64,000 nucleotides of DNA, taken from assembly GCA_018398585.1 (NCBI GenBank), contig JAGTTD010000020.1:22416350-22480349 (forward strand), written 5' to 3'. The first letter of the stretch is position 1. Each line of letters opens with the position of its first letter. Below, piece after piece: positions 32,982 through 43,549 of the stretch. The translations under genes were made by a program, and so were the position numbers. The stretch is from Simmondsia chinensis. Its lineage: Eukaryota; Streptophyta; Magnoliopsida; Caryophyllales; Simmondsiaceae. The notes under the pieces are model-generated. The model worked only from the letters and a program-made list of their open reading frames with translations. It had not been told where the DNA came from and made no database searches.

Positions 32982-33460
32982 TGGGAAAATCACGCAATCC
33001 AAGCACAATAGAAACGTAAAATCAACAAAATCAATGAAAAAATCCACATACCAAATTTACATGGATTTCCTCTCTCAACTAGAAGGAAAAATCATGGGAC
33101 TCAATGGGTGCCTCAATTCACTATGAAATAAAGGATTACAATCTCTAATTATAACGCCGAACCCCATACAATCATCATCAATCAACAATCACCATCATCA
33201 ATGTGACTATTGCACAGTAAGTCACCAATCCTTTCGAAGTGTAACTACTGCGCGGCGAGTCACCAACCGTGCCACAATGTAGCTTCTGCACGGTGAGCCA
33301 TTAACAAACGGGTTGGGTTCGAGTTGACCCCGTTTTTAAGACCCCTCGCATAGCACGAATACGAACACGACCCAACACGACACATTTGTCACCCCTAACT
33401 AGGAGCTGTAATGGTCGAATCTTAGTGCATTAAGTTATTGTAAAGCGTAAAAATAGACAA
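32982..33460 (-). mobile_element. LTR-like insertion in P2
   Basis: It is absent from P1 at ~14105. It starts TGTTGGGAAAATCACG on the plus strand; the minus strand has a U5-like AGGAAATCCATGTAAAT. 33305-33420 ends in TTTGTCACCCCTAACTAG, the inverse of a TAGGGGTGACAAA hAT-type end, so a second MITE may be nested. Right boundary approximate. Confidence 0.45.
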
Positions 33461-33496
33461 TTTCATTTCAAGCTTTAAAGTTTGGCATACTAATTC

Positions 33497-34700
33497 GAGT
33501 CGGTTCCGAAAATAATGCTGAAAAATAAAAAAATTAAAAAAATAATGCTGGAAAAAAAATAATTCCAAATCTACTGTTGAACCCCGTTTACAACATGCGG
33601 TTCTAGTAAACCACGTTAATAAAACGTGTTTCAGATGAAATAAAACCGCGTTCCGTTTTACAATAACAAAAACCGCGTCTCAATAACTCGGTTTATGTTA
33701 TTAAAAACCGCGTCTTAATGACGCGGTTTATTTTAAAAAACGCGTCTTAATAACGCGGTTTATTGAACAAAAACCGCGTTATTAAGACGCGGTTTTTAAT
33801 ATAATAAACCGCGTCATATGAACGCGGTTTAATATGGTAAACCGAATGAGTCGAGCCGAGCTCATTATCGAGCCCAATCGAGTTTAAAATTAACGAGCCG
33901 AGCTTTATAAGTTATTATCGAGCCATTATCGAACTATTTTTGAACCAATACCAATTGTTATCGAGTTCATAACGAGCCCTTAACGAGCTTGTATTGAGCC
34001 CCTTAACGAGCTCTTGTCGAGCCCTTATCAAACTGTTCGTGAACATTAGCGAGCCGAGCACCCCCTGTTCGAACTCGACTCGTTAGGCTTATCAAGCCTG
34101 CTTAAACTGGGCTCGTTAAGCTATCGAGCTCTCCTAATGAACACAAACGAGCCCTAATCGATTTTGAACACAAGTAGTTCATTGAACGCTCAGTTCGTTT
34201 ACACCTCTACTCACCGCCGGTCATGTCGTCCGCCACCGCCCTTCTTCTGCTTTATACGCCGGAGATCTTTAAGTATAATTGTCGTAGCTATTTGATCACT
34301 ACTGAATTAATAGCCTTTTATTGATAACTTTTTCTGATTTCTTACCACCTCCACTTATAATGTTGGAGCTTCATTGAGAGGAACATGGGATCAATGTGAC
34401 GATCATCACGAATTGCGGCATAATGGCGACTATAAACGATGAAAACGGGGTTTATGTGTACTGCGGATAAACCGCATTTATTAAACGCGGTTTAGTCACT
34501 TGTGAACCGCTTTTTGTAAATATGGTTTATGTGAATATAAAACGTGTCTTATAGACGCGGTTTATCTGTATTTTAAACGCATCACCTTGACGCGGTTTAC
34601 TATAACCGCCTTTTGTAAACGCGGTTCAGCAGTAGATTTGAAAATTTTTTTTTTCAGCATTATTTTTTTTATTTTTTAGCATTATTTCTGGAACCGACTC
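33497..34700. mobile_element. MULE-like non-autonomous element with ACGCGGTT palindrome arrays
   Basis: It is flanked by a perfect 9-bp duplication TACTAATTC (33488-33496, 34701-34709), the size typical of Mutator-like elements. TIRs start GAGTCGGTTCC and stay similar for about 110 bp. P1 at ~14120 is the empty site. Inside are two arrays of AACCGCGT/ACGCGGTT palindromes (33600-33840, 34440-34630). About 33838-34210 is a further insertion with hAT-like GAGCCGAGC words ending GTTCGTTTACACCTC. 34215-34440 is non-repetitive and might be captured host sequence. Confidence 0.8.
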
Positions 34701-34946
34701 TACTAATTCGGAGTAAAATGTTTCAATATTTTAGTGTTTCAATATTTTTTCTCGATTCAAGGCAAAGACTAAAGGCAAACAATAAGAAATGGACTTTGCT
34801 CAATGGCACGAGAAGGGAGGCTCGAAAATACCACGAACGAGGCACAGTTGCTCGTTAACAACCAACTTATTTCTAAGTGCCCAGCCTGCCCTACCCACTG
34901 AATTCCATTCAATATGACTTTGGTTAAGTATGAGTATGTAAGACTT

Positions 34947-35111
34947 ATGTCCCTTAGGGACATAGCCGAGTGGTCATGATCACCGGGTGCCAACGAGGTG
35001 ACCCGGGATCGAATCCCACAAAGCTCAAAATTGTGGTGTCCTCTTTGAGGACTTTTAGAAGTTTATCCCCTCCCCCAAGGCTTTATCATCATAAAAAAAA
35101 AAAAAAAAAAA
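34947..35111 (+). mobile_element. tRNA-derived SINE with 14-bp target duplication
   Basis: AGTATGTAAGACTT flanks both ends (34933-34946, 35112-35125). A-box-like TAGCCGAGTGG (34963) and B-box-like GGATCGAATCC (35007) have Pol III promoter spacing. The 3' part holds a short hairpin (GTCCTC...GAGGAC) and a poly(A) of about 18. P1 at 18350-18395 has one copy of the 14-mer and no SINE, an empty site. Confidence 0.9.
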
Positions 35112-35148
35112 AGTATGTAAGACTTCTATATCGTTACTTAATTTATGG

Positions 35149-35518
35149 GTGTTTTTTTTACTAAAAATCACCCAAATTTTAGGCACATTTGCTATATGAT
35201 ATCGTTAATATCCATTAGTTTTTGTTGACGTAATATTTTAAAAAAATTTATTTTTTTTTAAAATGGATGAATTATTTTTCTAAATATTACAAAGCTTTTA
35301 GGTATTTAAAGTGTTTAAAATTATTTCATATACCAATTTTTTTAAATTATTTCTGTAAAAATACTACATATGTAAAAACTAACAAATGTTAACAATGTCA
35401 TATTAAGGTTTAACATTGAAAAATTCTAGAAAGTCTGTGTGACATTGAAAAAATGGAAAATCCAAGTGGTTTTTTTGTAACCCCACCTAAAATTTAGGTG
35501 GTTTTAGTAAAATGATCC
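35149..35518. mobile_element. M3-family MITE
   Basis: Inverted ends: ACTAAAAATCACCCAAATTTT on the left against, inverted on the right, ACTAAAACCACCTAAATTTT. Similar to 29670-30270 and 48081-48531. No coding sequence. Confidence 0.55.
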
Positions 35519-35914
35519 TAATTTTAATATTAAATTGATTATACTATATGTCAATAGAATCTTATAATACTTGATTCGATCCTACAGTTTCCTGTACTAA
35601 AAGCTAGTAACACCTCTAGATAGAATCTCGGTTTTGATAATCGTGGCTCAAAGTAATGATTGAAACTTATCGAACCCGAGTTCAAACAAAAGGGTGTTCA
35701 GCTCATTTACTAGTGGGCCAAAATTCTCAACGTGGAGGCGCTTTATATGGTTTAAGCCCAACCAATTTGCTGGCTCTTTTGATCAAGATTTACCGTAATG
35801 GCCCAAATGCAATTTTCTTTTTAATTTTATTTTTGGGTAAATTAAATATTAGTATTCTGAAACTTGGTGTAAAAATTCTTTAGTGTACAAACTTCATGAA
35901 ACAATTTTTCAATC

Positions 35915-35967
<53 letters not shown>

Positions 35968-36105
35968 CACACACACACATACACAAAACCACAGTGAATT
36001 ATACGCAGGTGGGAGTCCCGTTTCATTTTTCTTCAAAATGATTCAATAGCTATGGTTTTTTGTGCATATATCTGCCGGTGGCTTTGAAAAAGCAGGTGCA
36101 ATCTG
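35519..36105. other. No gene; (AT)n(AC)n microsatellite
   Basis: About 20 AT units (35921-35960) run into GTATATACACACACACAC. The rest has no recognised feature. Confidence 0.5.
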
Positions 36106-36109
36106 GTCT

Positions 36110-36735
36110 TCAGACATCAATTTATGGATCTAGAGGTGTTGCTCGGAAAGCAATGGAAAACAAGAGGGAATTCCTACAGGCCTATAGTGGTTCTGAATGA
36201 CGAAGCTTCAGGTGCTCGTTCGGAAGCTCAAAGCAGGTGGTCCACTCCTCACACTCCTTTTGTTAAGCTCAACACAGATGCTGCGTGGAAAAAAAGGAAG
36301 GTTGGGGCTATTGCCGTCATCGTGTGGGATCATTCTGGTCCATAGTCTCTAGATGGTGTGGACCTGTTAGGGCAGATGACCCCTTAATAGCTGAAGCTCA
36401 AGCAGTTCTTAGTGCTTTTTTTTTTGCTAGTTCGGCTAAATGGAAGCATGTGATTATCGAGTCTGGTTGTAAAATTATAATTGATGCCTTAAATGGTAGC
36501 TCTTTTGTCCCGTGGGCAGTTAGGTCAATCATTTCGGATGTTTTGAATCTTAAATATCAATTTGTATGTATTTTATCTTGTTGGGTGCCAAGGTCTTGTA
36601 ATAGGGCAGCCCATGTAGGAGTTAGGCTCCATTTTGAGAATAGATGTAATCACGAGGGGGGGAGGGGCACTGTCCCACCATTACATCTTTGTAGTAGTCT
36701 TTTCTCTGACTTAATGAGTAGTTCGGAGGCCTAGA
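36110..36735 (+). pseudogene. LINE RNase H domain remnant
   Basis: The frame reads FVKLNTDAAWKKRKVGAIAV, then VWDHSG, and after a frameshift near 36330 DDPLIAEAQAVLSAFFFAS, VIIESGCKIIIDALNG and CWVPRSCNRAAHVG. This is the type I RNase H (RVT_3) at the C-terminus of many plant L1 ORF2 proteins, with recognisable D (NTDAAW), E (AEAQA), D-equivalent (ESGCKIIIDAL) and RAAH positions. The RT and endonuclease are missing upstream, so it is a fragment. No coding link to the ORF1-only LINE at 37.7 kb is apparent. A domesticated RNase H gene is an unlikely alternative because of the frameshift. Confidence 0.7.
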
Positions 36736-36920
36736 AGCCGTCTTTTGGTGTTCAATAACTACAGTGTGTTAGGGTGTAAATTAGGCCCCTCTTTAAGCCT
36801 TTTAATATTGTTATTTAGATTGTTCTGTTAAATATATGTACCTTTTGGATTAAAATATTACTTTATAAAGTTTGCAGACTAGAAATTTAATATGCCAAAC
36901 TTTAGGGTATTAAAATGTAG

Positions 36921-37312
36921 ATTATTTATACCAAAGATCCCTATACTTTTGTCTTTGTGTCAATTTAGTCCTTATACTCTTAATTGTGTCAATTTAGTCC
37001 CTCTACTATTAAAATTGTGTCAATTTAGTCCTTTGATCAAATTAATATTAAGTTAGTGACATAATTTTTAACGATACAATCATGTTGGATGCAAGTAACT
37101 TACTACAAATGCACCTATTGATTCAATCTAACCTAACCGGTGGCCGAACCCTTAAAAATTCATTAAAATTTAGCATAAAGTTTATTCAAAGGACCAAATT
37201 GATACTATTTGAATTGTACAAGGACTAAACTGATACTATTAAAAGTATAAGGATTAAATTAATACAATAATGAAAGTACAGGAACCTTTAACATAAATAA
37301 CCTTAAGATATG
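36921..37312. mobile_element. M1-family MITE
   Basis: Left end ATTATTTATACCAAAGATCC, mirrored at the right end by GGAACCTTTAACATAAATAA. Interior 'gtcaatttagtcc' repeats and 'gatgcaagtaacttactacaaat' text match 18471-18850. Confidence 0.65.
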
Positions 37313-37695
37313 ATTTACTCTTTATTTTCTTATTTGTCTACCTTTTGCTTGCTTTTCTTTATATTGGTAATCTTTGGCTTGTGTCAAGGAAGAATCTATC
37401 TAACACGTCATCATTAAGACTAGAAAAGTATTGCGTTAATCTTAAACGGACACAAATGGTTGATCAAGGGGTCAATTTGTAAGGGACGGTCTAAGTCAGA
37501 TACGGGGAATGTTAACTACCAAAAATCATCTCGGATGCCATATGTGTTAGCCGAGATCATATCAGTAAGGGACACGGGAGGAGACGATCGACCCATTGGA
37601 CAATGATAGAGATCTCCGTTCACAGTGAGCTCCAAGAAGATTTGCTTCCATAGTATTGTCCTTGAAAGAAAACAGAGAAGCATCGAATAAAACAC
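37313..37695. other. No gene recognised
   Basis: Flank of the LINE B1 insertion. It is continuous with 39290-39544 if the LINE is removed. Low similarity to anything else in the window; origin unknown. Confidence 0.4.
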
Positions 37696-37710
37696 GATAA
37701 TTATTGTCTC

Positions 37711-38992
37711 TGTGGAAACCATGGAATCCTACCTTGGCCCCCGTAAGGAGATTCTACTATGAAAGTTCAGAGAAATGTATAAGTTCTCTGACGAGGCTCT
37801 TGGATCCCTAAACAGAAAAGTGTGGCTTGAGATCCATGGACTACCCATCCAATGGTGGTCTAATGACTGTTTTGCTGACATCGCCAAAGTATGGAGGAAG
37901 TTCGTAAGGGTGGATCCCAGAACTTCAGCTATGAGGTGTGCTGATGTTGCTAGGATCTTGATTGACACCTGCTACACAACATGCATTCATCAAATGGTCC
38001 AAGTTCAGCATAACGGGGAATCCCGCCTGATCCTCGTTAAAGAAGGTACCTCTGTGTTGATCTCAGACTACTCTCCCAGAGTTGTCGCCTTAGCGGCCTC
38101 AGCCAGATTGGCTAGAGAACATGCATCTTTTTTGACATAATCCTATGGAGAGAGTTATTGTACCACAGTAGCTCAGAATACATCACGAATCTAACCTCCA
38201 GATGAGCTGATTATGGATGTCTCGATTGTCTATGACGATTCTGGAAGTCCTATTCCACGGACAGTGAATGAAGGGATAGGTGCTACATGGCAATCGCTAC
38301 GACAAGTCTCTATCCATCTTAATGGTCAGATCGTTGGGAGATGGACCATGGAAAGCTTTTTCCCGCGTGCCACACTAATCACCTACATCCCACAATCGGT
38401 AGCCCAATTACCGTATCAGGGCGACCGAGAAAATCAACGTCTTCCTAGTCCATTTTCATGGGTCGAGGATGACGAAGTTGTAACACTGCAGCATCATGCC
38501 CAGATATCTCCTCGTGAGAATGAAGCTTCAGGTAGCAATAGTGATAGTGATTCAGCAGCCTCTGGTCCAGATTTCCCTCCAGTCTTCGAGCCCTCTGCAT
38601 TGGTTAGATATCCATAGACTGAAGATAGTATGCCCGGGAACCACCACGTAATAGTTCCATTTATGGAAGGGCCAAGCTCAGATCGGCGGAAAGAGGAAAG
38701 ACTGAGCACAACAAAACGAGGAAGGAGAGCTCTGAAGTGCAAGATGAAAGAAAGAGAGAAGCAGGAGTTACATCAATTCCTGAAGGACATGTCACCCAGG
38801 AGTACTGCAGGAAAAACGGCAAAGACCACTGCAAAAAGGAAAAAGAGAAATAGGGAGAATCGGGGAGATAACGCTGCTGATGCTGAGAAGATCCTAAAAG
38901 CGGAAAGAACAATACAGATGGGAAAAAGGCTGGGTCTTGATTTCGAACGATTCAATCCACTTATGGTGAAAACCATGCTCCATAGAAGATGA
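37711..38992 (+). pseudogene. LINE ORF1 (DUF4283-like), family B, interrupted
   Basis: The 5' truncation removes the RRM. DUF4283-like text runs ESYLGPRKEILL (stop near 37760), then LGSLNRKVWLEIHGLPIQWW, FVRVDPRTSAMRCADVARIL, IHQMVQVQHNGESRLILVKE and VVALAASARLAREH. After a stop at about 38140 the frame resumes with LNGQIVGRWTMESF, DFPPVFEP, a Lys/Arg-rich stretch (38700-38870) and a C-terminal AERTIQMGKRLGLDFERFNP motif, homologous to the end of the family A protein. Expected role is LINE RNA binding. Stops near 38617 and 38140 show it is dead. Confidence 0.75.
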
Positions 38993-39274
38993 AAATGGGA
39001 TGAGTTTGCTCTTTTGCTGTATTCCTGTTCCTTTTGTTTTTTCAAGTTGCTTAGCCTGTTTGTTTGCTTCTGGTTGGTCTTTTTCGTTGTCTGGTTTTGT
39101 CGTGTGTTGAGTCTTGTGTTGTGTCTGTTGGTCTGGGCCTGTTGTTATATTGTCCTGTTTCTTTGTTTTTGTGCTGGATGTTTTGGTCCCTCTGTTTTTT
39201 CGGTTAGACTCAAGCCTCGCTTGGCGAGTAGTCTGCTTGTTTTGCGACTTTGTTGCTAATTATCGAAAAAAAAA
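37711..39274 (+). mobile_element. LINE B1: 5'-truncated ORF1-only LINE
   Basis: Target duplication GATAATTATTGTCTC is at 37696-37710 and 39275-39289. It starts inside ORF1 and ends GCTAATTATCG plus poly(A). The ~280-bp T/G-rich 3' UTR follows ORF1 directly, with no ORF2. Confidence 0.85.
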
Positions 39275-39289
39275 GATAATTATTGTCTC

Positions 39290-39544
39290 GACGTGGCTAT
39301 TTGACAGAAAGGAGATTACATTTAAGATAAGGGACGCAATAGACATTTTTAAGAACACGAGAGTGTTCAAGAGCAGGGATGAGAGACATCCAACATGGGC
39401 TACGAGGAGAGGGTATCATCACCAACTATTATTTAAGGTTGCCCGTATAAAAAGAAGAGGAGACAGTCGTACCTTCACGGGGGAGCATATATGCACTTGC
39501 ACCGGACTAAGGGTACCGATTGCTCTTCAAGCAGTCACTAGATA
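39290..39544. other. No gene recognised between LINE B1 and the copia element
   Basis: The open frame passing through (39114-39614) shows no domain I know. Confidence 0.35.
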
Positions 39545-39860
39545 TGTTGAATATTCTTTTGGTATTTTTAGTAAATGCATTTATGTAATTTTGTCTAGGC
39601 ATAGAATATTCTAGGAATCTTTGTAATATGTTAATTTCCCTTGATTAATTTCCCTTGATTTCGTACTTGAATCGGGTTAAATCTTGGTAATTGGGGTAGA
39701 AAATTATTTAGCTTTATTTTTGGGATCTCTTATTGTAATTCTAGTAAGTTTTTGTTCTTGCCTATAAGTAGCCTTGTAAGATTGATTCTATTCATTCAAA
39801 TAAAATGACAATAATTTTTTCCGCAAACTTGAGCCATTTTTCATTATTCTAATTTTAACA
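39545..39860 (+). repeat. 5' LTR
   Basis: TGTTGAATATTC...TTTTAACA, 316 bp, followed by TGGTATCAGAG (PBS). TATA-like CCTATAAGTAG (~39760) and AAATAAAATG (~39799) are present. Confidence 0.85.
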
Positions 39861-39874
39861 TGGTATCAGAGGGG

Positions 39875-40330
39875 TTTGATGATCCTGATCTCTCATTTGT
39901 CAGACTGTGTCCTCATAAAGAGGGGTGTATTTAAATTTATTGCACCGAAGGCCTCTCCAATGTTGAATCCAATTGGATCGAAGAAGGCGAGTGGTGCGTT
40001 TGTCATAAACTCACATGTGAAGGGGAGTGCTAAGATTAAGAACTCAACATGTGAGTTAAAATGTAAATCCAACATAAGAGAGGTGAGAAAAAAGGTATTA
40101 ATTTATAAGATTAGTGGGTTTCTCTACCTATTACCCATTGGTTTTGGGATAGAACCCACTTGGGCTTATATGTGGATCTTGTATGTCTCAACTCCATGGG
40201 TTGGGCCTTAAGGCCAGATGAAATTTAACATAGTATCAAAGCTGGTTGCGGTTTTATATTGATCGTGATTCATTGCTACCAATGGAACCATGCAGCTGCA
40301 GCTTTCAGTAGTGTTTTAATCACTTATATA
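39875..40330 (+). other. Copia leader with a repeated segment
   Basis: 39990-40230 shares text with the tandem repeat at 19.1-20.2 kb (ACTCACATGTGA, CCCATTGGTTTTGGGATAGA, CCCACTTGGGCTTATA) and may be an inserted repeat. It ends with a second GTATCAAAGCTGG PBS-like word at ~40233. Confidence 0.4.
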
Positions 40331-43300
40331 ATGGCGGATAACAACAACAACGATAATCAAATGATCATAGCCACTCCCATGACAGGGGGAGTAGGTGATG
40401 TTAATTCACCATTTTATCTTCACCCCTCATACCATCCGGGTTTGATTTTTGTTCAAAACATCTTAACTGTATCGGTGGATCGGGAAGGAAGGGCGTGCCT
40501 GCGACAGCTGCAACCCATCTTACCAATAGTCATCGGGTGGCAGTCCGGTGACTGGCCTCTCTTCATGTCAATACCAACAGCTTTTGGCTCTACTTGGGCC
40601 TGCTTCAGCCTCTCCTAGTATAAATTTAACATGTCAAGCTTCAATTTCTTCTAGTAGTTGGATTGTTGATATCGGTGCCACGAATCACATGGTGTCAAGT
40701 TAGTCAAATATGATTGACATTGTGTAAAATGAGTCGGTTGGGCTCGTTAAGCTGCTCATTGTGGCTGTTTTAGTTGTCACACATGTTGGGAAAGTGCGCA
40801 TTTCCGAGAACCTAGTTTTAAGGGATGTGCTTTATGGGCCTGATTTTCATTATAACTTGTAGTCTATGAGTAAGTTGACTCGAGATGAAAAATGTACGTT
40901 AAATTTTCACTCTTATTTTTTTGCTATATACAGGATCTACGCTCAAGGAAGCTAATTGGAGTGGGTAGAAGGAGAGATGGGCTATACTTCTTGGATGAAC
41001 CATCAAGGGTTCCCACGATTCTTACCGCCAACAACGACAAGCAAGCAGTTTTAGGGCATCATCAACTAGGCCATATTCCTTTTTCCAAATTGTCTATTTT
41101 CCCCATTTGCATGTATCGAAGACTGATTTTGTTTGTGATCCGTGTCACCGTGCTAGACAAGTACGTTTACCCTTGCCCTTGTCTGTCTCGTAACTCAAGC
41201 ATGTTTTGAATTAATTAAATGTGATATTTGGGGATCTTATCATACTATGTCATTGACAGGTGCTCGTTATTTCCTTATCATTGTCGATGATTTTAGTTAT
41301 TGTACTTGGGTGTATCTAATGTGGGAAAATCCCAAGCTTACAAAATTCTCATGGATTTCTGTCATATGGTTAGTACTCAGCTGGGATTTCATGTGAAACA
41401 AGTACACAGTGACAATGGACAGAAAATCAAGTATGGACTGTTGTTGGAATTATATGAGAAGCACGGGGTTCAATTTCAGACATCGTTGCCCAGGGCACCT
41501 CAACAAATTGGGGTTGTTGAGCAAAAACATAGGCATCTTTTGGAGGTCGGTCAAGCTCTCCGTTCCCAAGCCAGGCTACCAAAGCAATTTTAGGGTGAGT
41601 TCATTTTAACGGCCACATATCTCATTAATTTGATGCCCGCTTTGTTACTTGGGAATAAAAGTCCTTACGAGATTGTCCTAGGGAAAGTTCCTTCTTATGA
41701 TCACTTGAGGGTGTTTGGTTATCTATGTTATTATCACATTCAAAATAAAGATGAATTAGGGAATAAGGTTGCATTCGGTATATTTGTTGGGCATCCTTAT
41801 GGACAAAAGGCATACAAAATTATAGTGTTGAGGAAAATAAAATTATCATTTCAAGGGACGATCGTTTCTATGCAAATTCGTTTCCAAGATTGAAAACCAA
41901 TAATTCTCGCTTGCCACGTGATGATAATCCATTTGTACACATAACGCTAACTGATATGGATTTGCCAAGAGTAATCGAGCCGATTCAAATTGAACCGACC
42001 GAGGACACGGCCGGTTTAACCGACACACTGTTGTGCTAGGTGACCCGCAGCCTGTTGGTGGTATTGACCACTAGTAGGCAGCCTTGGGGAAAGATGGCCC
42101 CTCGACTTATTCAGAGGTTGTTACTCAAAGAAGTGGTCGTGATCACTCCATGCCAGTAAAATATCAAGAATATATTTCTGATTTGCCTTCGTCTATAGCC
42201 CATACTTTACCTCCCGCTTCATCAGTTAACTGAAGTATAGCGTATCCTATTTCAAAATTTGTCTCTAACATACATTTTTGTAACTCTCACTCAACAATTT
42301 CAACAGCAAGAGATACAGGGTTTGGAACGAAATAAAATGTGGACATTGTAATAACTTCTTTCGGGAAAGCAGACCATTAACTCAAAATGGGTGTATAAGG
42401 TGAAGCATAAATCCAATGGGACAACAGAGCAGTATTAGGCTCGGTTGGTGCTGAAGGCTTCACACAAATAGAAGGTATTGACTATCATGACACATGTGCT
42501 CCTGTTGCTAAGTTGGTTACAGTTCGATGTGCTCTAGCAGTTACCTTTGCTAGGAATTGGGTCATTTAACAACTCGACATTAATAATGCATTTCTTCATG
42601 GGGATCTAGATGAAGAAGTGTACATGAAGTCGCCCCAAGTTTTTGAGCGCCAGCATAAGAGTAAAGTTTGTCGTCTTGGAAAATCCTTATATGGATTTAA
42701 ACAGGCATCTCGAAATTGGAATAAAAAATTTAGCCACACCTTAATCTTGGTTTTCATTAGTCCAAGTCCGACTATTCTCTCTTTACTTACTTTCATGATA
42801 CCACATACACTGCAATTTTGATATATGTTAATGATGTCATAATCACCGAAAACAACGAAAACCATATTACCGAAGTAAAAAGTGTGTTAGATAAATCTTT
42901 TGGGATTAAGGATCTAGGGAAGGCTAAATATTTCTTGGGAATCGAAGTTGCTTGCTCACCTAAGGGCATCATGCTGAGTCAAAGAAAATATGTGTTAGAT
43001 ATCCTTAGTGAGGCTGGTCTTTTGGGGCTAAATTGGCTGCCACACCGATTTTTCAAAATCATGGTTTGGTGGACAGGGTTGGGGAACTCGTGGATGATGC
43101 TAGTCGTTATAGATTACTTGGGGGGTGACTCTTATACTTAACTATCACTCGTTCTGACATTTGTTACACTGTTCAAGTTTTGAGTCAATTCATGCATTGA
43201 CCCTCATCGTTCTTACCTCGAAGTGGTGGTTAGAGTTTTATGCTATTTCAAGGGCACACCAGGGCAGGGTGTGTTCTTGCCTTCGGACAATGATCTTCAA

Positions 43301-43549
43301 CTGCGAGAGTATTGTGATGCAGATTGGCTTGGTTGTCCTACAACCATACGTTCTACAACTGGGTATGTTCTCTTCCTGGGCGGGGCACCTATTTCATGGC
43401 GCTCAAAGAAGCAAATTGTAGTGTCACGCCCTTTGGCGGAAGCCGAATATCGATCAATGGCTACAACAACAAATGAGATTGTATGGTTGTGATGCTTATT
43501 TGTTGATCTTCTTGTTCCTATTAACAATCCTACTATTTTGTTTTGTGAT

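Larger units (their letters stand above)
32280..35142 (+). repeat. P2: second copy of the P1 sequence
   Basis: It is colinear with P1 (3330-4567, 14081-14418, 18331-18395) once insertions are removed. P2 lacks the solo LTR, the LINE/CACTA block and the long-TIR element. It carries instead an LTR-like insertion (32982-~33460), a MULE-like MITE (33497-34700) and a tRNA-derived SINE (34947-35111). No gene is recognised in the shared backbone. Confidence 0.7.

Noticed and set aside
33600..33840. CRISPR-like or satellite array of ACGCGGTT words
   Set aside because: Units are short, inverted and irregularly spaced inside a TIR element in a plant genome.
34947..35020. tRNA gene
   Set aside because: Box A and B are present but no complete cloverleaf is apparent, and the unit continues into a poly(A) with flanking target duplication.
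35656..36036. Short ORFs around the AT/AC microsatellite
   Set aside because: Low-complexity translation without domain or codon support.
36110..36735. Domesticated RNase H gene
   Set aside because: A frameshift splits the domain and no start or promoter context is seen; LINE debris is simpler.
39014..39259. Hydrophobic ORF resembling a small membrane protein
   Set aside because: It is the T/G-rich LINE B1 3' UTR; similar false membrane proteins arise in every LINE tail here.
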